From: an uncultured Bdellovibrio sp.
Lineage (GTDB): Bacteria > Bdellovibrionota > Bdellovibrionia > Bdellovibrionales > Bdellovibrionaceae
NCBI GenBank assembly: GCA_946482355.1
Contig: CAMLRE010000171.1
Location: 1 to 5,495, forward strand
Direction of reading: 5' to 3'
DNA: 5,495 bases
Made by a program: the position numbers and the translations under genes. Shown piece by piece: positions 1 to 5,495 of this stretch. Every line of letters starts with the position of its first letter. Position 1 is the first letter of the stretch. The notes under the pieces are model-generated. The model was not told the DNA's origin, made no database searches, and saw only the letters and a program-made list of their open reading frames with translations.

Positions 1-245
1 TCCATTCCCATAATGCCTGATGAAACCGATTTATTAACAGCATCAATGTTGATGGTAAAAATCTGTGGTTCTACCTTACTGTAGTTTGTGCAATAGTCTT
101 GATTCATTTTCATGACATACAAACAGTTGCATGTGTGAAACGCGCGGTAACGAGTTGCCAAGAATGCTAACGGTGTTTTGTACGGAGTTACGTTAAAAGC
201 CTGGGCCGATAAAGCAAAAAGTAATGTTACTAAAAATGTTTTCAT
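1..245 (-). CDS. Small secreted cysteine-containing protein, N-terminal part (3' end beyond window)
   Basis: Reading the minus strand from the ATG at 245-243 gives an open frame of 81 codons that runs off the window edge. The first 16 residues form a clear Sec signal peptide (Lys2, hydrophobic core, Ala-Gln-Ala cleavage site before Phe17), so the product should be exported to the periplasm or beyond. There is no lipobox. The mature part has a Cys-Asn-Cys motif (C39, C41) and a third cysteine (C52), which could form a disulfide or bind a metal. I do not recognise the family. The start is supported by a strong Shine-Dalgarno GGAGGT, 5 nt upstream. The start codon shares one base with the stop of the upstream serine hydrolase (TAATG), so the two are probably translationally coupled and act in the same compartment. 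Function is unknown; the reading frame and signal peptide are well supported. Confidence 0.8.
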   Translation of the reverse strand, partial: MKTFLVTLLFALSAQAFNVTPYKTPLAFLATRYRAFHTCNCLYVMKMNQDYCTNYSKVEPQIFTINIDAVNKSVSSGIMGM

Positions 246-1321
246 TATTTACCTCCGCTTGCTTGATGCTTAGCTTGTTGATGTTCTTCTACTGCGCGCA
301 CAGCTTTTTCGATCACATCAATAAGTTCAAAGTTTGAATTGGCATCTTGATTATTACCCATACGCACTAAAACCATCTTTAAAGATGGCACGATCACTAA
401 GTACTGGCCCCAGTGGCCGTTAGCTATTAACGTGTCAGGAATCTTTCGGGCTTGAGCAATTTTTGGGTTTAACGTCCACCAGCTGCGTTTTGAATATAAA
501 ACTTCATCGCCGTAAATATCCAAATCAAATGCTTCCGGGCGTTGATTGGTGTAATCAACCCAGGCTTCAGAAAAAATTCTTTTTCCGTTCCACATTCCAC
601 GAGCAATATAAAGTTCGCCGATTTTTGCAAAGTCACGCGGGCGAATATACATCGACGAACCACCGCCGAAGTTTCCGGCTTGGTCTTGACCAAAAGTCAC
701 ATCGATTCCTAAAGGATCAAAAAGGTATTTCCACGGAAATGTTTGTTCTTCAACAACCGGAACAGCGGCTCTGGCTAAGGCCATCACAAAAGTTGAATCG
801 CCTGTTGAATAGTTCCATTCGTTTTGACCCGGCGTTTTCGAGGGATGAGCAATAATAAAGTTTGATGTATTTGCAATACCATCCCCGTAAAGCAGTTGGC
901 CTACAGATGATTGCTCACGGTCGCCACTAGGGTCTTCATACAGTTCATTCCAGATTAAACCTGATGACCAGCTTAAAAAATCAGTTGTGCGTAAATCGCA
1001 GTGGTTAAAGTTTTTCGCTTCAGGAATATAATCACAGATCGAACGCTGAATATTTATTTGCTTGGCATAAACCAAAGCTCCGATGATGGCACTCGACATA
1101 CTTTTTGAAGCTGACCAAGCCACGTGTTTGTTATCGGCCGTATAACCATTATTGTAACGCTCAAACAGTAATTCTTTGTCAGAGTATAATAACAATGAAT
1201 CTGTTTCGGTTTTTGGAGCAAAAGCTATTTGCTCCATTTGTTGTAAAGGCGTTGTGGCTTGAGCTGCCAGAGCGGAAACCGCGAATAAAGACACTACAAA
1301 TAAAACGATTTTATTTTTCAT
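245..1321 (-). CDS. Secreted serine hydrolase, beta-lactamase/PBP (class C-like) fold
   Basis: This is a 358-residue protein of the beta-lactamase-related family (class C/AmpC-like, EstB, 6-aminohexanoate-dimer hydrolase type), in which an active-site serine attacks an amide or ester. Residues 1-22 are a Sec signal peptide ending Ala-Gln-Ala, so it should act in the periplasm or outside. The three family motifs are visible: SxxK (S70-A-S-K73), a Tyr-Ser motif (Y171-S172) in the usual PG...W-N-Y-S context where many relatives have Y-S-N, and an H-x-G triad (H303-W-G305) in place of K-T-G. Two cysteines (C96, C108) could pair after export. I chose the ATG at 1321 because it places the signal peptide at the N-terminus. 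A GTG at 1342 would add seven residues in front of it; neither start has a strong Shine-Dalgarno. The next minus-strand gene begins on the final base of its stop. The substrate cannot be told from sequence; D,D-peptidase, esterase and amide hydrolase are all possible. Confidence 0.9.
   Translation of the reverse strand: MKNKIVLFVVSLFAVSALAAQATTPLQQMEQIAFAPKTETDSLLLYSDKELLFERYNNGYTADNKHVAWSASKSMSSAIIGALVYAKQINIQRSICDYIPEAKNFNHCDLRTTDFLSWSSGLIWNELYEDPSGDREQSSVGQLLYGDGIANTSNFIIAHPSKTPGQNEWNYSTGDSTFVMALARAAVPVVEEQTFPWKYLFDPLGIDVTFGQDQAGNFGGGSSMYIRPRDFAKIGELYIARGMWNGKRIFSEAWVDYTNQRPEAFDLDIYGDEVLYSKRSWWTLNPKIAQARKIPDTLIANGHWGQYLVIVPSLKMVLVRMGNNQDANSNFELIDVIEKAVRAVEEHQQAKHQASGGK
251..256 (-). promoter_or_regulatory. 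Shine-Dalgarno GGAGGT for the secreted cysteine-containing protein
   Basis: The minus strand reads GGAGGT, then 5 nt, then ATG at 245-243. The site lies inside the last codons (Gly-Gly-Lys) of the upstream serine hydrolase. It is the strongest ribosome binding site in the window and fixes the start of the partial gene. Confidence 0.8.
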
Positions 1322-1367
1322 AGTAAAACCAGCTAACGACACAAAAATGCGCTTGTCACTAGCTTCG

Positions 1368-1395
1368 TAAAAAAGTTGTTAAAAAAGGGTTAAAA
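1368..1395. repeat. Phased A-tracts with TAAAAAAG direct repeat
   Basis: TAAAAAAG occurs at 1368-1375 and again at 1380-1387, and a third A-tract (AAAA) lies at 1392-1395. The tract centres are about 12 and 10 bp apart, close to one helical turn, which is the spacing that gives intrinsic DNA curvature. A further A5 tract is at 1343-1347. The curvature and any role in promoter activity are inferred. Confidence 0.4.
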
Positions 1396-1400
1396 TGCCC

Positions 1401-1428
1401 CGAATTCTTTTAAGAAAGAAACGAATTC
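1401..1428. repeat. CGAATTC direct repeat, 21-bp period
   Basis: The 7-mer CGAATTC is present at 1401-1407 and 1422-1428, starting 21 bp apart, which is two helical turns, so both copies face the same side of DNA. The core GAATTC is itself palindromic. A short inverted repeat TTCTT-TT-AAGAA (1405-1416) overlaps the first copy. The position upstream of the operon promoter suits a regulator binding site, but the regulator is unknown and chance is possible. Confidence 0.3.
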
Positions 1429-1438
1429 ATTCCCTCTG

Positions 1439-1452
1439 ACACTGAAGAGTGT
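1439..1452. repeat. Inverted repeat ACACT-N4-AGTGT next to the -35 element
   Basis: ACACT (1439-1443) and AGTGT (1448-1452) are perfect reverse complements around the 4-bp centre GAAG. The repeat ends directly before the candidate -35 hexamer at 1453, the place expected for an operator. It is short, so confidence is low. Confidence 0.3.
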
Positions 1453-1480
1453 TTGCAATACGTTATTTCCGTGATTAAAT
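1453..1480 (+). promoter_or_regulatory. Candidate sigma70-type promoter of the receiver-kinase operon
   Basis: A -35 hexamer TTGCAA (1453-1458, four of six consensus bases) is followed after 16 bp by TTAAAT (1475-1480, four of six). A TG at 1472-1473 one base before the -10 makes it an extended -10 promoter. Transcription would start near 1487, leaving a leader of about 20 nt that contains the ribosome site of the first gene. It was found by eye and is not proven. Confidence 0.4.
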
Positions 1481-1492
1481 ATCTACGCACAC

Positions 1493-1499
1493 AGAGGGG
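1493..1499 (+). promoter_or_regulatory. Shine-Dalgarno-like AGAGGGG for the receiver gene
   Basis: AGAGGGG lies 8 nt before the ATG at 1508 and supports that start. It is the only purine-rich G stretch in the short leader. Confidence 0.6.
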
Positions 1500-1507
1500 C
1501 TAATAAC

Positions 1508-1876
1508 ATGCGATCAATATTTTTTTTAGACGATAGCGAGGAATATCTCGATATCATGAAAGTATTTGTTCAAGCCGCATGTAACTGCGAAGCCATCACT
1601 TGTTCAAATATCGAAAGCATGCAGGATCAAATCGAAGAAATTCTAAAAAGCGAAATGGCTTTTTTAGATATTAATTTAGGTGTGAACCAACCGTCGGGAA
1701 TTCAGGCTTACCGCTGGTTAAAAAGCCAAGGTTATAACAAACCGGTTTTCTTTTTAACCGGTCATGCAAAAGACTCTGAAGAAGCCAGACAGGCTGCCCT
1801 TTTTGAAGACGTTCAGGTTCTTCAAAAACCAATTCCTCCCCATGATTTTCGCGCGTTAATTGAGTCAGCATCATGA
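1508..1876 (+). CDS. Single-domain response regulator (stand-alone receiver, CheY/Spo0F-like)
   Basis: This 122-residue protein is one complete receiver (REC) domain with no output domain. It has the acidic pair D8-D9 that binds Mg2+, the phospho-acceptor D54 in the F-L-D-I-N context, the switch threonine T84 in L-T-G-H, and the conserved K107-P108 before the last helix, so phosphorylation should work. Such proteins act as phosphorelay intermediates, phosphate sinks or by binding a partner directly. It is the first gene of a three-gene operon and its TGA overlaps the next start (ATGA, 1873-1876), which implies translational coupling. The complete kinase two genes downstream is the obvious phosphodonor, but this is inferred. 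Motor binding like CheY cannot be excluded, since cheB lies nearby, though the operon partners point to membrane signalling. Confidence 0.92.
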   Translation: MRSIFFLDDSEEYLDIMKVFVQAACNCEAITCSNIESMQDQIEEILKSEMAFLDINLGVNQPSGIQAYRWLKSQGYNKPVFFLTGHAKDSEEARQAALFEDVQVLQKPIPPHDFRALIESAS

Positions 1877-2730
1877 ATAATCCGTTAGCGCTAGATGACA
1901 ACCAACTCGCGGCAAGATCTACGCGTTATTATGCCGTCGCGACCTTATGTGTTTTACCTTTGGTTTTAATTATTCGAATCAATGCACATCTACCGATAAC
2001 ATGGATGTGGTATTCGGCTTTAGCGATTGTTGGTTTTTCATTTTTTGTAACCAGCAAACTGCCTCGTCTTAAAGTCAAATTCTGTGTCATTTTAAATATC
2101 GTTATGACTCTTTGTGTGCTCTTACCAGCGAGTCATACAGCTGCACAGGCTGCCGTACAAAACCAGTCCATTTCTTTCTTCGCAAGTTACAAGGTTATAG
2201 CCGTAATTATCGCTATGCTTGCACCATTTCCTCATTATGTAGGTTATATTTTACTCAGCCTGTGTCTGTTAATTCCACCGCTTCAGGTTTTGCTTTTTTC
2301 ACCCGAAGTGATGCGGGCTTCCGGACAATACGAACCATGGGTTACCATGTGTTATGCCTTAGCCGCTTTGCTGGTTTTACAAAACCGCTTAAGCACACTG
2401 AAATTACATGCTAATTTAATCGAGTCACAAACTAAAGAAAAAAGCCTGCGTGATTTTGCCGACGTCTCTATCGCCTTACGTGATCTGACAAATACGCCAC
2501 TACAGTCTTTGGATTTACTTACAGAATTACTCCGCGAAGAAAAAATTTCGCAAAAACAAGCCAGTGAACTTTTAAGCCGAACGACTTACCGCTTACGTGA
2601 CCTGATGCAGGTGTTAAGTGAACAACAGAAAAAAATTGCCCGTCAACAGGCCACTGAATCAATGAATTCAATGGATATTATTCGCCAGACATTTGGTTCA
2701 ATAAATAGTTACAGCAAAAAGGACGACTAA
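1873..2730 (+). CDS. Six-helix membrane sensor with degenerate histidine-kinase DHp domain, no ATPase domain
   Basis: This is a 285-residue inner-membrane protein. Hydrophobic segments at about 19-35, 41-60, 69-86, 102-117, 120-141 and 155-171 suggest six transmembrane helices. A cytoplasmic linker leads to a two-helix hairpin at about 192-250 that resembles the dimerisation/phosphotransfer (DHp, HisKA) domain of sensor kinases. The key line is R203-D-L-T-N-T-P-L, which aligns with H410-D-L-S-N-T in the kinase encoded next door. The phospho-acceptor His is thus Arg (codon CGT at 2479-2481, one transition from the His codon CAT), while the DxxN element (D204, N207) is kept. The chain ends about 35 residues after the hairpin, with no N, G1 or G2 box, so it cannot be a kinase. 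There is no clear Shine-Dalgarno; it starts within the receiver's stop (ATGA). It may bind the neighbouring receiver, dimerise with the kinase, or act as a phosphatase. The helical fold assignment is good; the function is inferred. Confidence 0.75.
   Translation: MNNPLALDDNQLAARSTRYYAVATLCVLPLVLIIRINAHLPITWMWYSALAIVGFSFFVTSKLPRLKVKFCVILNIVMTLCVLLPASHTAAQAAVQNQSISFFASYKVIAVIIAMLAPFPHYVGYILLSLCLLIPPLQVLLFSPEVMRASGQYEPWVTMCYALAALLVLQNRLSTLKLHANLIESQTKEKSLRDFADVSIALRDLTNTPLQSLDLLTELLREEKISQKQASELLSRTTYRLRDLMQVLSEQQKKIARQQATESMNSMDIIRQTFGSINSYSKKDD
2719..2723 (+). promoter_or_regulatory. Shine-Dalgarno AAGGA for the histidine kinase
   Basis: AAGGA is 6 nt before the ATG at 2730, inside the last codons of the upstream gene. 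It supports the start that overlaps the preceding stop by one base (TAATG). Confidence 0.65.
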
Positions 2731-4601
2731 TGCGTTGGTTTTATCCGATTCTTTGGACCGTACTTACGATCATCTGTAGCTTTTTATTGGCTGAAATGGC
2801 CACTGATAGCTACATGCGTATTTCTGATGTTGAATATTTTGCCGACCAAAGCGGCCTTCAAACAATCGAAACCGTTAAAACTCAACCATTCGTATCGTCT
2901 GAGAAAAAAACAATTCCGCCAACAGCCCAGGTCATATGGCTAAAAATTGCTATTCCCGAAAAACTGCAAAACTGGGAGCAGGATGCAGTTCTTTTTACCG
3001 GATCAAATGAAACGGCTCTTTCAATAGAAGGTTTCATTACTCATGATGAAAGCGTAGAATACCGTGGCTTTTGCGATGTCGAAATAGATTCGACCAAGTG
3101 CCCGATGCCCACTTTGCAATACGCTTTTCCAGTTGAGAAAAATGAATATAAAAACCGTATTTACTATTTAAAAGTTGTTCCTGGTGCCAGTGGTATCAAT
3201 AACGAATTTTATTTCATGAAACAAAGCTACTTTAATAAAGTGACAATTTTTCTGGTACACTTTATCGGTCTTTCTACCGGAGTTTATCTTGTCGTTGCAT
3301 TACTGGCGTTAATTTTTTTCAGCTCTTTCAAAGAACCAAGTTTTTTAATTTATTCTCTGTTTTACTTAAATCTTTTGGCTTCAATCACCATAAACCGCGG
3401 CATCTGGGATGCCTACAGGCCAAGTGATATTGCTTTTACTGGGTCGACTTTGGTTTTTCCGGTGCTGATCTTAACAGTGTTCTTCGATTTACTGTTTATA
3501 CGCGCTTTTTTTGAACTTAAAAAACGTCATCCGCGCTTAAATACGATTTACATGGTTTTTCTGACGGCGACCGTCGGTATTATCTTTTTAAGTTTCTTTC
3601 CAGAAACCCAAGTCTTGGCCTGGAAAACTTTTACCCCGGCTGTTTTTAGTACGATGTTTTTAACCGGCGCTTCTTTAATTTATTTTATCTGGAAAAAACG
3701 ATTATGGGCTGAACAAATCGCTACGGCCTGGGGAGTAGCCATTGTTTGTAATTTAATATGGGCTGCGTACCGTGCCGGAGTTATCGAAGGCTTTTGGTTT
3801 TTTGGTTACTTCGCCATTTTTGGAAGAATGCTTGAAGGCTTAATCCTAAACACTGTTATTTTTCAAAAATTACAAAAACTGACTCTTAAAGTAGGCTTTG
3901 CCCAAGCTCAGGGGGAAGAAAGTAAGGTCGTTAAAACTTTACTTCGCACGCTTTCACACGATCTTTCAAATACAACCCAGTTAGTAAAAACAACAGCACA
4001 GGTATTAAAAGAAAATATTCAAAATACAACTGACCTGCGAAATATTGATCGTATTTTGCAAGCCGCTCAGGAACAATCTGACATTATTGAAAACGCTAAA
4101 AATAGCTTTTTAGGGCGTGGCAAACATGTCTTAAATTTAACTCCGGTGAATTTAAAAAAATCGATCAACGAAGTGATTGAAATGTACCAACCAGAAATCA
4201 AAAGAAAAAATTTATTAGTGGTTGTTCATGTTGAAGATAATCTGCAAGTCATAGCCGAAAAAACAAGTCTTACCCACCAGGTGCTATCAAACTTAATCAG
4301 TAATGCCTGCAAATTTTCTCACGAAGGAAAAAACATCCATATTACGGCCACATTCGAAGAACCCTCTACTCTTGAATTAAAGATCAAAGATGAAGGTGTC
4401 GGTATTCCGAATCAACTCTTAGATCGTATTTTTGACGATGAAGTCGATATTCGCCAGGTGGGAACCCAAGGTGAAATGGGAACCGGAAGCGGCTTGCTGA
4501 TTGCCCGTGATTTTATGGCTGTTTATGGGGGTTCACTTCAGGTGGATTCGAAAGTGGATAAAGGCGCAGAGGTTACTCTACGCTTCCAGGGCTTTAAATA
4601 A
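2730..4601 (+). CDS. 7TMR-DISM-like sensor histidine kinase
   Basis: This 623-residue membrane kinase is predicted to sense a periplasmic signal and autophosphorylate on His. A hydrophobic N-terminal segment (about 5-21) is a signal peptide or anchor. Residues about 26-165 form a periplasmic beta-rich domain like 7TMR-DISM extracellular domain 2, with a W-L-K strand near 70, a Y-Y-L-K-V strand near 145-149 and two cysteines (C115, C124) that may pair. Seven hydrophobic segments follow (about 171-197, 203-222, 238-260, 272-290, 300-320, 328-347, 353-376). The DHp hairpin (about 398-460) carries H410-D-L-S-N, and the ATPase domain has N521/N525 (N box), D554-x-G-x-G558 (G1), I-F-D-D at 567-570 and the glycine-rich G2 loop at 581-588. 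All catalytic motifs are present. The proline usual at H+5 is Thr415. It is the last gene of the operon, overlapping its predecessor by 1 bp, and its 3' end overlaps the convergent regulator. The ligand is unknown; carbohydrate-like ligands are proposed for the family. Confidence 0.9.
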   Translation: MRWFYPILWTVLTIICSFLLAEMATDSYMRISDVEYFADQSGLQTIETVKTQPFVSSEKKTIPPTAQVIWLKIAIPEKLQNWEQDAVLFTGSNETALSIEGFITHDESVEYRGFCDVEIDSTKCPMPTLQYAFPVEKNEYKNRIYYLKVVPGASGINNEFYFMKQSYFNKVTIFLVHFIGLSTGVYLVVALLALIFFSSFKEPSFLIYSLFYLNLLASITINRGIWDAYRPSDIAFTGSTLVFPVLILTVFFDLLFIRAFFELKKRHPRLNTIYMVFLTATVGIIFLSFFPETQVLAWKTFTPAVFSTMFLTGASLIYFIWKKRLWAEQIATAWGVAIVCNLIWAAYRAGVIEGFWFFGYFAIFGRMLEGLILNTVIFQKLQKLTLKVGFAQAQGEESKVVKTLLRTLSHDLSNTTQLVKTTAQVLKENIQNTTDLRNIDRILQAAQEQSDIIENAKNSFLGRGKHVLNLTPVNLKKSINEVIEMYQPEIKRKNLLVVVHVEDNLQVIAEKTSLTHQVLSNLISNACKFSHEGKNIHITATFEEPSTLELKIKDEGVGIPNQLLDRIFDDEVDIRQVGTQGEMGTGSGLLIARDFMAVYGGSLQVDSKVDKGAEVTLRFQGFK

Positions 4602-5285
4602 TCTTTTCTTTTCGACAGGACGTAAAATATAACCGCTGCCATATAATGCTTTAATATGATGATTAAAATCTTTCAACTTACGGCGTAATGAACTGATATG
4701 AACATCCACCGTGCGCTCTTCAACCCTTGTATCATTCCAGATTGTTTTTAAAATTTCTTCGCGAGTAATTTTTTTGTTCGGATGAGTCAGAAAAATTCTA
4801 AGCAAGCTAAATTCAATTTCACTTAAACGCTGGCCCTTGCCATCAAGTTCAACTTCAAGGCGCTCTGGATGTAATCTTAAATTACCGAAAGTTTCTCCAG
4901 AATTTGAAAGCTCTTGTATACGGCGCAGACGCGCTAGCAAACGTGTTTTAATAATCACTAAATCGGCCGGTTTTTCGATATAATCATCAGCACCGACATC
5001 ATACGACTGTAACATTCTGACAGTAGTGCCGTGGCCTGTAAGCATAAGAATCGGAATATTTTTAGCTAATTGGTTTGTGCGTAACTTTTTGCAAAGTTCG
5101 ATACCGCAGCCAACACCTAAATGCACATCAAGAAGAATAATATCCGGCGCTGCACGCATAATAATTCTAAACGCGATGTCTGGATCGTGAGTAATCGTTA
5201 CATCGAATTCATTTGATAAACCTTGAGCTAGGATCTCACAAAGTCGAACATCATCATCTAAAATTAAAAGTTTTTTTCTATTCAT
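4578..5285 (-). CDS. OmpR/PhoB-family response regulator
   Basis: This 235-residue protein is a two-domain transcription factor. The receiver (about 4-120) has D10/D11 for Mg2+, the phospho-acceptor D53 in L-L-D-V-H, T83 and K105-P106. The C-terminal winged-helix domain (about 133-226) shows S155-E-I-E-F-S-L-L, the recognition helix with R191-T-V-D-V-H-I-S-S-L-R-R-K-L, and the Y-G-S-G-Y wing at 215-219. The length is normal for the family. It should bind direct repeats in promoter DNA when phosphorylated. Its gene faces the sensor kinase operon tail to tail, and the last 24 bp overlap the kinase gene. The kinase is thus a plausible partner, but tail-to-tail order is unlike the usual kinase-regulator operon. 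It lies 36 bp downstream of cheB on the same strand, so co-transcription with chemotaxis genes is possible. No clear Shine-Dalgarno precedes its ATG. Confidence 0.93.
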   Translation of the reverse strand: MNRKKLLILDDDVRLCEILAQGLSNEFDVTITHDPDIAFRIIMRAAPDIILLDVHLGVGCGIELCKKLRTNQLAKNIPILMLTGHGTTVRMLQSYDVGADDYIEKPADLVIIKTRLLARLRRIQELSNSGETFGNLRLHPERLEVELDGKGQRLSEIEFSLLRIFLTHPNKKITREEILKTIWNDTRVEERTVDVHISSLRRKLKDFNHHIKALYGSGYILRPVEKKRLFKALEA

Positions 5286-5296
5286 CTTGTTTAGTT

Positions 5297-5495
<199 letters not shown>

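Larger units (their letters stand above)
1322..1507. other. Divergent intergenic regulatory region
   Basis: These 186 bp separate the minus-strand serine hydrolase from the plus-strand signalling operon and should carry promoters for both. The plus-strand half has a reasonable extended -10 promoter and small repeats, listed separately. For the hydrolase, only weak matches are seen on the minus strand (TTAACA or TTAACC-like -35 hexamers around 1375-1395 without a good -10), so its promoter is not assigned. No open frame with a ribosome site is seen here. Confidence 0.6.

Noticed and set aside
463..855. Plus-strand open frame of 130 codons opposite the serine hydrolase
   Set aside because: It lies wholly antisense to a gene with clear SxxK and HxG motifs, has no ribosome site, and its translation is basic and low in recognisable motifs.
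1353..1381. TTGTCA at 1353-1358 as a -35 for the plus-strand operon
   Set aside because: The hexamer is good, but 17 bp downstream is only TTGTTA, a poor -10, and the leader would be over 100 nt. The site at 1453-1480 fits better.
1671..1901. Minus-strand open frame opposite the receiver gene
   Set aside because: It is antisense to a receiver domain with all conserved residues and shows no domain, signal peptide or ribosome site.
2112..2414. Plus-strand frame inside the membrane protein gene
   Set aside because: It is an out-of-frame shadow of the transmembrane segment coding region without a ribosome site.
5204..5212. CGAATTCAT copy matching the intergenic repeat at 1422-1430
   Set aside because: It lies inside the coding sequence of the OmpR-type regulator (Glu-Phe-Asp region), so chance is the simpler explanation.

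Overview
The window is a compact, almost entirely coding stretch of a Gram-negative bacterial chromosome, dominated by two-component signalling and ending in the chemotaxis gene cheB. Secreted serine hydrolases, a 7TMR-DISM-type sensor kinase, a stand-alone receiver and cheB in moderately AT-rich DNA would suit a Bdellovibrio-like or other deltaproteobacterial-type predator or scavenger. That placement is an impression from gene content and style, not a demonstrated match.

Layout. On the minus strand at the left, a secreted serine hydrolase of the beta-lactamase/PBP fold (245-1321) runs into a small secreted cysteine-containing protein (1-245, cut by the window edge). Their stop and start codons share one base, so they form one translationally coupled unit. 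A 186-bp divergent intergenic region (1322-1507) holds a candidate extended -10 promoter, phased A-tracts, a direct repeat and a small inverted repeat. To its right, on the plus strand, is a tightly coupled three-gene operon: a single-domain receiver protein (1508-1876), a six-helix membrane protein with a histidine-kinase-like DHp helical hairpin but no ATPase domain and Arg at the phospho-acceptor position (1873-2730), and a complete 7TMR-DISM-like sensor histidine kinase (2730-4601). Junctions are ATGA (4-bp overlap) and TAATG (1-bp overlap). Convergent to it on the minus strand lies an OmpR/PhoB-type response regulator (4578-5285), whose last codons overlap the last codons of the kinase by 24 bp in exact codon register. 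Upstream of that regulator, also on the minus strand, is the 3' end of cheB (5322-5495).

How it may work together (inference). The 7TMR kinase is the only complete kinase in the window. It could phosphorylate the stand-alone receiver, the OmpR-type regulator, or both. The membrane protein between receiver and kinase keeps the DxxN phosphatase-type motif but has lost the phospho-acceptor His. It is therefore a candidate membrane-bound pseudokinase, phosphatase or dimerisation partner that tunes the branch. This arrangement is the most interesting feature of the window. The cheB-regulator gap is 36 bp, so the regulator may be transcribed with chemotaxis genes. No RNA genes, insertion sequences, CRISPR arrays or convincing rho-independent terminators were seen, and no gene-free stretch exceeds 300 bp.
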